A program made the position numbers and the translations under genes. The notes beneath the pieces were generated by a model. That model was not told the origin of the DNA. It made no database searches and was given only the letters and a program-made list of their open reading frames with translations. This document shows, in pieces, positions 43,850 through 53,438 of a stretch of 64,000 nucleotides of DNA. Source of the DNA: an uncultured Phascolarctobacterium sp. (lineage in GTDB: Bacteria > Bacillota > Negativicutes > Acidaminococcales > Acidaminococcaceae); the NCBI GenBank assembly GCA_900545535.1, contig UQZN01000005.1, positions 66,938 to 130,937 of the forward strand, in the 5' to 3' direction. Numbering within the stretch: position 1 is the stretch's first letter; each line of letters opens with the position of its first letter.

Positions 43850-44103
43850 ATATTTTTAATGACGATGAACGGAAGTAGTAAAAGTACGGAGTTTACAGAG
43901 AGGATATGCCCGGCTGCAACATATCCAGCTTTATGGCTTTGAAGTCGTCCGCGAGTCGGTGAGCTGAACAGAAGTAGGTTCATCCGTAGGCGCACGTTAC
44001 GCGTTTCAAGTGTCCGGATCGGTTTTTGGCTTTAGATTCGGGAAAATAGGTGGTACCGCGGAATTTTTCGTCCTGTTCTTAATATGGAACAGGACGTTAT
44101 TTA
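43850..44103 (+). promoter_or_regulatory. T-box leader of valS
   Basis: The stem I opening GAACGGAAGTAGTA and the canonical T-box AGGTGGTACCGCG (44048-44060) are clear. The terminator hairpin CGTCCTGTTC / GAACAGGACG (44070-44094) follows. Uncharged tRNA-Val should stabilise the antiterminator and turn on valS. I did not assign the specifier codon with certainty. Confidence 0.93.
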
Positions 44104-44121
44104 TTTTTAGGAGGCTGTAAA

Positions 44122-46776
44122 ATGGCAGAAGAACACAATATACCAAAGGTTTATGATCCGGCGTCAGTCGAGAAAAAATGGTATAAATATTGGGAAGAGC
44201 ATCGTTATTTCCATGCTGAAGTAGAAGCTGACAAAAAGCCGTTCAGCATCGTGATCCCGCCGCCGAATATTACCGGTCAGCTGCATATGGGCCATGCGCT
44301 GGATAATACGCTGCAGGATATTTTGATCCGCTGGCATAGAATGATGGGCGATAATACTTTGTGGATGCCCGGCTATGACCATGCTGGTCTGGCTACGCAG
44401 ATCAAGGTAGAGGAAGTTTTGAAAAAAGAAGAAGGCAAGACCAGGTATGATCTGGGCCGTGAGGAATTTATCAAACGCGTCTGGGAATGGAAGGACAAGT
44501 ACGGCGACCGTATCATCGAGCAGCTGAAAAGTCTGGGTGTTTCCTGTGATTGGGAGCGCAAACGCTTTACGATGGACGAGGGCTGTTCACAGGCAGTACG
44601 CGAGGTTTTTGTTTCTTTGTATGAAAAAGGGCTGATCTACCAGGGCAGCCGCATCACTAACTGGTGTGTCAACTGCAATACCGCTTTAAGTGATATTGAG
44701 GTGGAACATGAAGATGATGCCGGCAATCTGTGGTATGTCCGTTATCCTGTTGTGGGTGAAGCTGATACCTATCTGACTATTGCCACTACCCGTCCTGAGA
44801 CGATGCTGGGCGATACTGCCGTCGCGGTAAATCCTGAAGATCCGCGTTATGGGCATCTGGTCGGCAAAATGCTGCAGCTGCCGCTGACTGACCGTCAGAT
44901 CCCTATCATTGCTGACAGCTATGTTGACCTGGAGTTTGGTACCGGTGCTGTTAAGATCACGCCTGCTCATGACCCTAACGATTTTGAAATGGGGATGCGC
45001 CATAATCTGGAGAGCATCGTCGTTATCGGCATGGATGGGAATATGACTGAAGAAGCCGGGAAGTTTGCAGGGCAGGAGCGGTATGAATGCCGCCGCAATC
45101 TGGTCAGCGAGCTGCAGGAAAAAGGCTATTTGGTAAAGATCGAAGAGCATAATCATGCTGTCGGGCATTGCCAGCGCTGCCGCAGCGTCATAGAGCCGTT
45201 GGTTTCCAAACAGTGGTTTGTGAAGATGGAGCCTTTGGTAAAGGCGGCTGTGGATTGCGTCGAGGATGGCAGGACGCAGTTTGTGCCTGAGCGTTTTACG
45301 AAAACCTATACCGGCTGGATGGAAAATATCCGTGATTGGTGTATTTCCCGCCAGATCTGGTGGGGACATCGGATCCCTGTATGGTATTGCGATGATTGCG
45401 GCGAGGTTATTGCGTCGCGTGTCGATATCGATAAATGTCCGAAATGCGGCGGCGCCGTGCATCAGGATGAAGATGCGCTGGACACGTGGTTCAGTTCGGC
45501 TTTATGGCCGTTTTCCACGATGGGCTGGCCTGAAAAAACGCCGCTGCTGAAGCAGTTTTATCCCACCAGTGTTTTGGTGACCGGTTATGACATCATCTTC
45601 TTCTGGGTAGCACGGATGCTGATCATGGGGATGGAATTTATGAAGGATATTCCTTTTGATAAGGTCTTTATTCATGGTCTGGTGCGTGACAGTCAGGGAC
45701 GTAAGATGAGTAAATCGCTGGGCAATGGTATCGATCCGCTGGAAGTTATCGAAAAGTATGGTGCGGATACTTTGCGCTTTATGCTGATCACAGGCAATAC
45801 ACCCGGTAATGATATGCGTTTTTACTGGGAACGTGTGGAAGCGACACGTAATTTTGCCAATAAGATCTGGAATGCGTCGCGCTTTGCGCTGATGAATATG
45901 GAAGGCTATGATGCCGGTGCCAAACAGGCTCCCTACACGCTTGCTGATCAGTGGATACTTTCGCGGCTGCAGCATACGGCTAAGGATGTTACCGAACTTT
46001 TGGGACGGTTTGAACTGGGCGAAGCAGGCCGCCTTATTTATGATTTTATCTGGAGCGAGGTTTGTGACTGGTATATCGAACTGGCGAAGCCGCGTCTTTA
46101 TAATAAAGAGGACGCAGAGGCCAGAGCTACGGCGCAGCATGTGCTGGCAGAGGTGCTGACTTCGGCCATGAAATTACTGCATCCGTATATGCCGTTTATT
46201 ACCGAAGAGATCTATCAGTGCCTGCCGCATGAAGGCGACAGCATCATGATCGCGTCCTGGCCTGTTGCTGACGAGTCTTTGATCGATGATAAGGCGGAAG
46301 CAGGGATGACGGCCATTATGGAAAGCATCAAGGCTATCCGGAATATGCGGGCAGAGGTCAACGCGGCGCCCGGTAAAAAGGTGCCGGCGATTTTGCTGGT
46401 AAATGCCGAGCTGCGCGAGGTCGTAGAGGCTAATAAGAGTTATATCAGGCTGATGGGCAGTATCGATGAGCTCACGATCGCTGATATTGGTGCTGATAAG
46501 CCTGAAAACGCCATGGCTGCCGTTATTGTAGGTATCGAGGTATATTTACCTCTGGCCGGGTTGATCGATGTAGAAAAAGAGACTCAGCGTCTTAATAAAG
46601 AACTGGAAAATATGGATAAGGAAATCAAACGTGTTACCGGGAAGCTGAATAATGCAGGCTTTTTAGCGAAGGCTCCGGCTGACGTAGTTGAAAAGGAAAA
46701 AGCTAAAGCAGAGGAACTGAGCGGCAAAATGGAAGCTGTAAAAGAACGTCTGGCTTATTTGGCGACTTTAAAGTAA
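44122..46776 (+). CDS. valS: Valyl-tRNA synthetase
   Basis: 884 residues, a class I synthetase. HIGH-type motif HMGH in LHMGHALD, editing domain (about 190-330), KMSKS in RKMSKSLGN, anticodon-binding domain, and a C-terminal coiled coil (about 820-884) characteristic of ValRS. Charges tRNA-Val. It is controlled by the T-box leader directly upstream. Confidence 0.98.
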   Translation: MAEEHNIPKVYDPASVEKKWYKYWEEHRYFHAEVEADKKPFSIVIPPPNITGQLHMGHALDNTLQDILIRWHRMMGDNTLWMPGYDHAGLATQIKVEEVLKKEEGKTRYDLGREEFIKRVWEWKDKYGDRIIEQLKSLGVSCDWERKRFTMDEGCSQAVREVFVSLYEKGLIYQGSRITNWCVNCNTALSDIEVEHEDDAGNLWYVRYPVVGEADTYLTIATTRPETMLGDTAVAVNPEDPRYGHLVGKMLQLPLTDRQIPIIADSYVDLEFGTGAVKITPAHDPNDFEMGMRHNLESIVVIGMDGNMTEEAGKFAGQERYECRRNLVSELQEKGYLVKIEEHNHAVGHCQRCRSVIEPLVSKQWFVKMEPLVKAAVDCVEDGRTQFVPERFTKTYTGWMENIRDWCISRQIWWGHRIPVWYCDDCGEVIASRVDIDKCPKCGGAVHQDEDALDTWFSSALWPFSTMGWPEKTPLLKQFYPTSVLVTGYDIIFFWVARMLIMGMEFMKDIPFDKVFIHGLVRDSQGRKMSKSLGNGIDPLEVIEKYGADTLRFMLITGNTPGNDMRFYWERVEATRNFANKIWNASRFALMNMEGYDAGAKQAPYTLADQWILSRLQHTAKDVTELLGRFELGEAGRLIYDFIWSEVCDWYIELAKPRLYNKEDAEARATAQHVLAEVLTSAMKLLHPYMPFITEEIYQCLPHEGDSIMIASWPVADESLIDDKAEAGMTAIMESIKAIRNMRAEVNAAPGKKVPAILLVNAELREVVEANKSYIRLMGSIDELTIADIGADKPENAMAAVIVGIEVYLPLAGLIDVEKETQRLNKELENMDKEIKRVTGKLNNAGFLAKAPADVVEKEKAKAEELSGKMEAVKERLAYLATLK

Positions 46777-46783
46777 CAGCCGA

Positions 46784-46816
46784 AGCGGCGCGGATACTCC
46801 GCGCCGCTTTTTGTGT
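46784..46816 (+). terminator. Intrinsic terminator after valS
   Basis: GCGGCGCGG / CCGCGCCGC stem followed by TTTTT. Confidence 0.9.
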
Positions 46817-46836
46817 GTTGATCATTGGAGGTTAAT

Positions 46837-48141
46837 ATGAATTATCAGGAAAGTCTGGCCTATCTGGACAGCTTGGGCAAATTTGGTATTCGTTTGGGTA
46901 TGGAGCGTATTGAAGGATTACTGCGGGAGTTAGGCAATCCGGAACAGCAGATAAAAACAATCCATGTAACAGGAACAAATGGCAAAGGGTCCGTCAGCAG
47001 TATGATCACTAATATTTTACTGGCGGCCAATTTAAAAACAGGTAAGTTCACTTCGCCGCATTTGGTCAAATATAATGAACGGATCACTATTAACGGGCAG
47101 GACATCGACGATGACAGCTTTGCAGATTTGCTGACCATTGTTAAAACAGCGGCAGACAGCGTAGTAGCAAAGGGAGTTTGTGAGCAGCCGACACAGTTTG
47201 AGGTTTTGACTGCTGCTGCTTTTTTATATTTTGCTTTGGAAAATGTTGATTACGCAGTAATTGAAGTGGGGATGGGCGGACTTTGGGATTCGACAAATGT
47301 TATTACTCCAATAGTTTCGGTTATTACCAACGTCAGCCTGGACCATACTGACCGCTGCGGAAAAACTGTGGAGCGTATCGCGATGCAGAAAGCCGGCATT
47401 ATTAAGGAAAACGTGCCGGTAGTGACTGCGGCAGAAGGTGACGACGCGCTGGGACCGATCAAAGCCGTTGCGATGTTCAAGCAGGCCAAGCTGTATATTT
47501 ATGGCCGTGCCTTTTGGGGTACGGAAGTAGAAAGCTCGATGGAGGGACAGACTTTTACCTTGCATGCCGGCGAGTATTACAGCTCTGATTACAGCATCAG
47601 ACTGCCGGGAGAACATCAAATCGCGAATACGTCCGTAGCTATAGTAGCGGCCAAACTGGTCTCCAAGCAGGATGACAGGATCAACGAGCTGGCTTTGCAT
47701 ATAGGCGTTGCCAACACTGTCTGGCCGGGAAGATTGGAGCGGATCGCTCAAGCGCCTGATGTGATTTTAGACGGCGCGCATAATCCGGCCGGAGCGGAGG
47801 CTCTGAGAAAGGCTCTGGATAAGTATTATCCTGAGGGCAAAAGGATCTTTGTTTTGGGAATGATGGGTGACAAAGATATGACAGGAGTTATAAGCAGACT
47901 GATCAGACCTATGGACATCGTCTATACAGTAAAAGCTGATGACGGAGCCAGGGCTGCTGCGGCCGAAGAACTGGCAGGACTTGTGGGAGTGCAGGCTTTA
48001 GCTATGAGCAGTCTGGCGGATGCGTATGAAGCGGCCGTAAGCAGGGCTGATTCCGACAGCGTCGTGTGTATCTGTGGTTCTCTTTATTTAGTAGGCAATT
48101 TTAAGAATCTGCTCCTGAACGTGAAAGCAGGGTGTCATTGA
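46837..48141 (+). CDS. folC: Folylpolyglutamate synthase/dihydrofolate synthase
   Basis: 434 residues from the ATG after GGAGG. A Mur-ligase-type ATPase with P-loop GTNGKGS (about 49-55), the VGMGG segment near Asp/Glu residues, HTD in SLDHTDR and DGAHNP in the C-terminal domain. It adds glutamate to folates. The stop overlaps the start of the next gene (TGATG). Confidence 0.95.
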   Translation: MNYQESLAYLDSLGKFGIRLGMERIEGLLRELGNPEQQIKTIHVTGTNGKGSVSSMITNILLAANLKTGKFTSPHLVKYNERITINGQDIDDDSFADLLTIVKTAADSVVAKGVCEQPTQFEVLTAAAFLYFALENVDYAVIEVGMGGLWDSTNVITPIVSVITNVSLDHTDRCGKTVERIAMQKAGIIKENVPVVTAAEGDDALGPIKAVAMFKQAKLYIYGRAFWGTEVESSMEGQTFTLHAGEYYSSDYSIRLPGEHQIANTSVAIVAAKLVSKQDDRINELALHIGVANTVWPGRLERIAQAPDVILDGAHNPAGAEALRKALDKYYPEGKRIFVLGMMGDKDMTGVISRLIRPMDIVYTVKADDGARAAAAEELAGLVGVQALAMSSLADAYEAAVSRADSDSVVCICGSLYLVGNFKNLLLNVKAGCH

Positions 48142-49427
48142 TGGCTGCTGCGGCTGAAAAATATGCCTGTCTGGAAAAATATGTGTATTGGCTGTTATTG
48201 TTTACGATAGCGGTCATTCCTTTGCAGCAGGAGGTGACGGCGGCGCTGGTTGCGGTTACAGGTATCTGTGGCCTGGCTGTTGCGTTTTTGCGGCGTCATG
48301 TTCCGAGGCAGCCTGTTCTGCCGCGCGCGGTACAGCTTTTGCTGTGGCTGCTGTTACTGCTTGGCTATTGGTCGCTGCACAATTCAGCTGATGAGGCGTT
48401 GTCTACCTACAATTTTATTTATGTTGTGGGACAGTATACTGTGCTGGTGTGGCTGCTGCTGCACTATGGTTCAGGACCCGACCGGGACGGTACGTCGGTG
48501 CTGGATTGGCGGCAGTGGCAAAACTGGCCCCGGCCTCTGCAGATACTAAGCGTTTTTTTAGGGATGTCGCTGCTGGTTTCCGGTTATGGTATTGTGCAGC
48601 ATTTTACCGGCGTTGTGCCGACTGAGGCCTGGGTCGATAATGACGCTTTTCCTGAATTGAAAACACGGGTTATTTCTACTTTGGTCAATCCTAATATTTT
48701 AGGCGGATATTTGGTACTGGTCATTTCTGTGGCGATAGGGCTGCTGAGCACCAGCCGGGAAAAATCGTGGCGGCTGGTGCTGGGCGTCTGCGTTTTGGCA
48801 GCGGGTCTGTGCCTGCTTTATACATATTCCAGAGGTAATTGGGTCGCTTTCGCTGCGGCGCTGGTGTTGTTTTGCCTATGCTTCTGCCGGCGGGCGTTGT
48901 TACCGCTGCTGGGCGTCGGTATGCTGGGGATCTGGTTTGCCGGCGGCGCTGTCTGGCACAGGCTGATTTCTATTTTTGGTACCGAGGATACTTCTGTTGC
49001 TTTAAGGTTTGCCTATCTTGAAAGTACTTTATTTATTATCGAAGAGCATCCGTGGGGCGTTGGCTGGTACGGATATCAGTTTATCTATCCGGAATATGAT
49101 TTTTATCTTAATAATCCCAATGTGATCATGTACCATTGCCATAATTTGTTGCTGAATATCACAGCGGAGCTTGGCTGGCAGGGCTTGATAGTATTTTTGC
49201 TTTTGTGGGGCTGCGTTATCTGGAAAGCTGTTGAACTGGCACGCTTTGGCAAACGTGAGTGGCTGCAGGGGTTCGGTCGGGGATATTTGATGGCGGCAGC
49301 AGGTATTTTGGTAGGCGGGCTTACCGATCATGTTTATTTTAATATGCAGATGGGCCTGTTGTTTTGGCTCTTTGCAATTTTAATAATGGTATGTTCAGAA
49401 TTTAACAAAAAATTAACAGAAACATAA
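48141..49427 (+). CDS. O-antigen ligase/polymerase-family membrane protein
   Basis: 428 residues from the ATG overlapping the folC stop. About ten to twelve membrane helices with a long extracytoplasmic loop ending in YHCHNLLLN, which resembles the conserved His-containing motif of the Wzy_C/WaaL group. It probably joins or polymerises a lipid-linked glycan at the periplasmic face; in a diderm this may be LPS-related. Translationally coupled to folC, which is unusual and may be chance. Confidence 0.82.
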   Translation: MAAAAEKYACLEKYVYWLLLFTIAVIPLQQEVTAALVAVTGICGLAVAFLRRHVPRQPVLPRAVQLLLWLLLLLGYWSLHNSADEALSTYNFIYVVGQYTVLVWLLLHYGSGPDRDGTSVLDWRQWQNWPRPLQILSVFLGMSLLVSGYGIVQHFTGVVPTEAWVDNDAFPELKTRVISTLVNPNILGGYLVLVISVAIGLLSTSREKSWRLVLGVCVLAAGLCLLYTYSRGNWVAFAAALVLFCLCFCRRALLPLLGVGMLGIWFAGGAVWHRLISIFGTEDTSVALRFAYLESTLFIIEEHPWGVGWYGYQFIYPEYDFYLNNPNVIMYHCHNLLLNITAELGWQGLIVFLLLWGCVIWKAVELARFGKREWLQGFGRGYLMAAAGILVGGLTDHVYFNMQMGLLFWLFAILIMVCSEFNKKLTET

Positions 49428-49518
49428 CCATAAGGAGAAGAATTAGATTTAGCTTTACAGGAAAAACTTGGCAAGTTAAAATAAAATCAGAGAAATATGG
49501 AATCGTAGGGGGAGCAGT

Positions 49519-49884
49519 ATGGATTTAAGGGATGTGCAAAAACTTTTGGATGCTAAAATCTGCGCGGGCGGAGAATATCTGGACCGGCAGGTTGAAACCT
49601 GCTGCGGGTCGGATCTTATGAGCGATGTTTTAGCATTTACAAAATGTAAAACTTTGCTTTGTACGGGGCTTTCTAATATGCAGGTGATACGAACTGCTGA
49701 TATGACAGATTTGTGCGGTGTTATTCTGGTGCGGGGAAAACTGCCGGGAGAAGATATGCTGCGCGAAGCGGCAAAAAATAAGCTCCCGATCATGTCGACC
49801 GACTATACGTTGTTTGAGGCCTGCGGTATTCTTTACAGCAACGGCTTAAGAGGCTGTTCGAGAAAGGCGGAGAGCAATGAGTGA
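49519..49884 (+). CDS. DRTGG-domain protein of hydrogenase cluster, copy 1
   Basis: A 121-residue protein with the compact DRTGG-type alpha/beta fold (CGVILVRGKLP, LPIMSTDYTLFEACGIL). Such domains occur beside [FeFe] hydrogenase genes in clostridia and Negativicutes, with no firm biochemical role. Start after GGGGGAGC. Overlaps the next gene by eight bases. Confidence 0.82.
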   Translation: MDLRDVQKLLDAKICAGGEYLDRQVETCCGSDLMSDVLAFTKCKTLLCTGLSNMQVIRTADMTDLCGVILVRGKLPGEDMLREAAKNKLPIMSTDYTLFEACGILYSNGLRGCSRKAESNE

Positions 49885-50320
49885 TTCTAAATCGGTAAAA
49901 ATACATTATGATGTTGCCGGTGACGATTTTGACAGAGCCGGGGAAGCTTCCGCCGGGTTGAAGCGGCTGCTGCAGAAAATAGGCGTTCCTGCTGATATTA
50001 TCAGGCGTATTGCCATTGGAACCTATGAAGCGGAAATGAATGTGATCATTCATGCTGGCGGCGGCCAGGTAGATGCTGAGATTTTCCCGGAAGAAACTGT
50101 TGTCTGCATTGCTGATCAGGGGCCTGGGATTCCTGACATCAAACTGGCGATGCAGGAAGGCTGGTCTACGGCTCCCGATCATGTAAGGCAAATGGGCTTT
50201 GGCGCCGGGATGGGGCTGCCGAATATGATAAAATGTTCGGATGATTTTGATATCCAGTCAACAGTTGGTTCCGGTACTAATATCAAGATGAAATTCAGAC
50301 ATATCAGTGAAGACTTATAA
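49877..50320 (+). CDS. Anti-sigma-factor-type ATP-binding protein (HATPase)
   Basis: 147 residues with GHKL signatures: the N box in AIGTYEAEMNVIIHA, DQGPGI, and a Gly-rich loop MGFGAGMGLPNM. It resembles RsbW/SpoIIAB-type kinases without a clear partner sigma factor nearby. A role as a sensory or assembly ATPase in the hydrogenase cluster is inferred from conserved context. Confidence 0.85.
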   Translation: MSDSKSVKIHYDVAGDDFDRAGEASAGLKRLLQKIGVPADIIRRIAIGTYEAEMNVIIHAGGGQVDAEIFPEETVVCIADQGPGIPDIKLAMQEGWSTAPDHVRQMGFGAGMGLPNMIKCSDDFDIQSTVGSGTNIKMKFRHISEDL

Positions 50321-50333
50321 GAGAGGTGATACG

Positions 50334-51713
50334 ATGGCTGGGGGATATTTTCATTCCATACGCTTTTTGCGGCCGCAATGCCAGGGCTGCGTAACGTGCG
50401 TTAAAGCTTGTCCGACTGAAGCCATTCGTGTCCGCAACGGTAAAGCCGAACTTATTGAAGCGCGTTGTATTGATTGCGGTGAGTGCTTACGGCGTTGTGG
50501 CTATCATGCTATTGTAGCAGAGACGGATAAACTGGAAGAAATTGAACAGTTCAAATATAATATTGCATTGCCTCCGCCGTCTTTATACGCGCAGTTCCCG
50601 CCGGAAATAAGTGCGGCGGCAATTTGGGAGGGCTTGCATCGGCTGGGGTTTGATGAAATTTTTGATGTAGCAGTAGCTTCAGAATATATTTCTTTGGAAA
50701 TTGCTGCTTACCTGAAAAATTATAACGGCGGCAGAAAACCTTTGATTTCCTGCACCTGTCCGGCAGTCTTAAGACTGATCCAGGTCAAATTTCCGGAACT
50801 CATCAAACAAGTCGTGCCTGTACTGCCGCCGACGGAGGCTGCTGCTATTTATGTGAAAAATGAAGTCATGCAGCGTACCGGTTTGCAGGCAGAAGAAATA
50901 GGCGTCTGGTTTATTGCTCCGTGCCCTTCCAAAAATGCTAATATCAGACAATCCGTTGATGTCCTGCATACGCAGATCAACGGCAGCTTAAGCATTTCGG
51001 AGATTTACGGAAAATTGCTGAAAATCATGGGCGGCGAAATCCAGCCGGAGCAAAAAGTTACCGCCGGCTCTTCTTATGGCCTGGGCTGGGGCAGCTATGG
51101 CGGGGAACTGGCAGCTGCCGGGATCGAGAACGGTCTGGCGGTGAATGGCATCAATGATGTCTATGACGTGCTGGAACAGATTTCACTGAATAAGATGCGC
51201 GATGTTGATTATGTAGAATGCTCTGCCTGCAGCGGCGGCTGTATTGGCGGCCCGCTGACTGCTGAAAATAAATTCGTGGCTGAGAAAAATCTGAAATTAA
51301 GACTGAGCGCGATGCGCCTGAACGAACCGGAGGAACGTCTGGCAACGATGGCTCAGAGTATGGTCTGCAAGGATTTCCCCCAATCGGCTTCTTATGTAAA
51401 AAAATTGATTCCGCGTCCGATGATGCAGCTGGATGACGATATTTTGGAAGCTATGAAGAAATTTGAAAAGATGGAAGAGGTCCTCAGAGCTTTGCCGGGG
51501 CTTGACTGTGGCGCCTGTGGGGCGCCAAGCTGTCAATGTCTGGCGGAAGATATCGTGCAGGGCAAAGCTAATGAAATCGATTGTATTTTTAAACTGAGAA
51601 GCAGTGTAAAGCGTTTGGCGCATGGAATGCTGGAGCTGGCAAAACAGATACCCATTGCCAGTGAGCCGGATGAAGAGCTGCGGGAGGATGGTGAAAGCGA
51701 TGCAAGTACGTGA
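50334..51713 (+). CDS. [Fe-S] protein with hydrogenase-like domain
   Basis: 459 residues from the ATG after GAGAGGTG. It starts with two 4Fe-4S motifs (CQGCVTCVKACP and CIDCGECLRRC), followed by a domain related to the large subunit of [FeFe] hydrogenase (CTCPAVLRL, APCPSKNANI, CSACSGGCIGGP), and a C-terminal Cys-rich Fe-S domain (CGACGAPSC). The L1 and L2 residues differ from the active HydA, so it is probably not a hydrogen-producing enzyme; a sensory or electron-transfer role is likely. Confidence 0.85.
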   Translation: MAGGYFHSIRFLRPQCQGCVTCVKACPTEAIRVRNGKAELIEARCIDCGECLRRCGYHAIVAETDKLEEIEQFKYNIALPPPSLYAQFPPEISAAAIWEGLHRLGFDEIFDVAVASEYISLEIAAYLKNYNGGRKPLISCTCPAVLRLIQVKFPELIKQVVPVLPPTEAAAIYVKNEVMQRTGLQAEEIGVWFIAPCPSKNANIRQSVDVLHTQINGSLSISEIYGKLLKIMGGEIQPEQKVTAGSSYGLGWGSYGGELAAAGIENGLAVNGINDVYDVLEQISLNKMRDVDYVECSACSGGCIGGPLTAENKFVAEKNLKLRLSAMRLNEPEERLATMAQSMVCKDFPQSASYVKKLIPRPMMQLDDDILEAMKKFEKMEEVLRALPGLDCGACGAPSCQCLAEDIVQGKANEIDCIFKLRSSVKRLAHGMLELAKQIPIASEPDEELREDGESDAST

Positions 51714-52044
51714 AGTTATGGAAAGCCTGGGGTTGAAGCTGGTGACTAAGGAAGTTTCTGTAGAGGCGGACGTTGTTGGCGGCTATGCTTCTGATCTTTT
51801 GAGCAATGTTATGGGACAGGCAGCACCGGGTATGGTCTGGGTGACAATGCAGGGGCATCAGAATATAGCGGCAGTTGCGTCTTTGATCGGACTGTCTGCA
51901 GTTATAGTGGCTGGCGATGCGCCCATAGAAGAGGATACTTTGAAAAAAGCAGAGCAGAATGATGTTGTGATCTTGGCTACGCCTTTGCCTGCTTACGATG
52001 TTATTGGTAAGCTTTACGAGCTTGGTATCAGGAATGTGCAATGA
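51700..52044 (+). CDS. DRTGG-domain protein of hydrogenase cluster, copy 2
   Basis: 114 residues. The ATG at 51700 is taken as start; ATG 51688 and GTG 51691 are too close to GGGAGG. DRTGG-like features are GMVWVTMQGHQNIAAVA and NDVVILATPLPAYDVIGKL. It overlaps the preceding gene and the next (ATGA at 52041), so the cluster is translationally coupled. Confidence 0.78.
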   Translation: MQVREVMESLGLKLVTKEVSVEADVVGGYASDLLSNVMGQAAPGMVWVTMQGHQNIAAVASLIGLSAVIVAGDAPIEEDTLKKAEQNDVVILATPLPAYDVIGKLYELGIRNVQ

Positions 52045-52811
52045 AAACCCTTATCGGAGATTTTCATATTCATACCCTGCTTTCACCCTGTGCCGAGATT
52101 GAAATGACGCCGCATCATATAGTGATGCAGGCTGCTGAATATGGCGTGCAGCTGTTGGCGGTCACCGATCATAATGCCTCAGCTAATGCTGTGGCCGCAG
52201 TTCAGGCCGGGGAGCGGTATGGTGTTAAGGTTTTTCCGGGCATGGAGGTTGAATGCAGGGAAGAAGCGCATATAGTGGCGCTGTTTGATAATCTGAAGCA
52301 GCTGCGGCGCTGGCAGAAAATAGTTGATTTTTCGATGCGTGGTCTTAAGAATATTCCTGAACGTTTTGGGGCGCAGTTTGTCGTTGATGATGACGATAAT
52401 TTTGTTGCGGAAGAAGAGCGGATGCTTTTAGGACCGTTGCAGCTTTCCGCTCAGGAAGTAGTGCGGAAAGTAAATGAGATCGGCGGGCTGTGCCTGGCTG
52501 CCCACATAGACCGGCCTGCATACAGTTTGCTGATGCAGCTGGGCTTTATTCCTCCTGATATGGGCTTGGCAGGCGTAGAGATAAGCCGCAACAGTTTAGC
52601 TGAACTGACGCAGCTTAAGCTGAAAAGACTAGCTGGTGATTTGCCCTATGTTACTAATTCTGACGCGCACAGGATGCTTGAATTTTTAGAAGGGCCTAAA
52701 AACCGGATCACGATCGAAGAGGCAACTGTGGCAGAATTAAAACTGGCCCTTGCGGGAAAAGCTGGCCGCAGTTGGCTTCCAGGTTATTTTATTAGTGATC
52801 TTAAATATTAG
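52041..52811 (+). CDS. PHP-domain metal-dependent phosphoesterase
   Basis: 256 residues. PHP motifs are DFHIHTLLSPC, AVTDHN, GMEVEC and a late Asp-His NSDAH. The PHP group hydrolyses phosphoesters using two or three metals; substrate is unknown. It recurs with the DRTGG/hydrogenase genes in related bacteria. Confidence 0.88.
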   Translation: MKTLIGDFHIHTLLSPCAEIEMTPHHIVMQAAEYGVQLLAVTDHNASANAVAAVQAGERYGVKVFPGMEVECREEAHIVALFDNLKQLRRWQKIVDFSMRGLKNIPERFGAQFVVDDDDNFVAEEERMLLGPLQLSAQEVVRKVNEIGGLCLAAHIDRPAYSLLMQLGFIPPDMGLAGVEISRNSLAELTQLKLKRLAGDLPYVTNSDAHRMLEFLEGPKNRITIEEATVAELKLALAGKAGRSWLPGYFISDLKY

Positions 52812-52833
52812 TTACACTAAAAACATAAAGTAT

Positions 52834-52894
52834 ACACTATTTGACGCTAAATTTGATAAATAGTGTTGATTATATATGTTTTTTTTGCTATAGT
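52834..52894 (+). promoter_or_regulatory. Promoter of hydCBA with inverted-repeat operator
   Basis: TTGATT (52866-52871), a 17-base spacer and TATAGT (52889-52894). The inverted repeat ACACTATTT (52834-52842) and AAATAGTGT (52858-52866) flanks 15 bases and touches the -35 box, a good place for a repressor or redox regulator. It does not match the Rex consensus. Confidence 0.55.
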
Positions 52895-52935
52895 AGTATT
52901 CGTACATTAAAGTTTAGGGAAATGGAGAGTGTACT

Positions 52936-53433
52936 ATGAATATGGTTGACAAAAGATGCAGTTGCTGCGGCGGAGAAAATCCTGAGAAGGTGCAGATCGA
53001 TGCTATTCTGGCCAAATATCAGGGAAAAAAAGGATCTTTGATCCCGATTTTGCAGGAAGTACAGGCTCTGTACAATTATTTGCCTAAGGACGCTTTAGAG
53101 TACATTGCTTCAAGTACGGGAACGCCTATTGCGCAAATTTACGGTGTTGTTACTTTTTATTCCCAGTTCCATCTTAATCCGCGCGGACGCAATATTATCC
53201 GTGTTTGTCAGGGGACTGCCTGCCATGTGCGCGGCGGTAAAGTTATTTTGCAGACTATTGAAAAAGAACTTGGCATCAAGGCCGGACATACTACGGAAGA
53301 TCTGCGTTTTACCCTGGAAACTGTTGCCTGTATCGGCGCCTGTGGTTTGGCTCCGGTTATGCAGGTCAACGAAGATACTCACGGACGTCTGACTCCGGAT
53401 AAGCTGGCACCTATTTTGGCTAAATATCAATAA
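52936..53433 (+). CDS. hydC: Hydrogenase subunit HydC (NuoE-like)
   Basis: 165 residues, NuoE/24-kDa family. Four-Cys [2Fe-2S] ligands are visible in CQGTACHVRG and CIGACGLAP. The N-terminus has an additional CSCCG. HydC is the small subunit of the trimeric electron-bifurcating [FeFe] hydrogenase, linking NADH/ferredoxin to H2. Confidence 0.92.
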   Translation: MNMVDKRCSCCGGENPEKVQIDAILAKYQGKKGSLIPILQEVQALYNYLPKDALEYIASSTGTPIAQIYGVVTFYSQFHLNPRGRNIIRVCQGTACHVRGGKVILQTIEKELGIKAGHTTEDLRFTLETVACIGACGLAPVMQVNEDTHGRLTPDKLAPILAKYQ

Positions 53434-53438
53434 TAATC

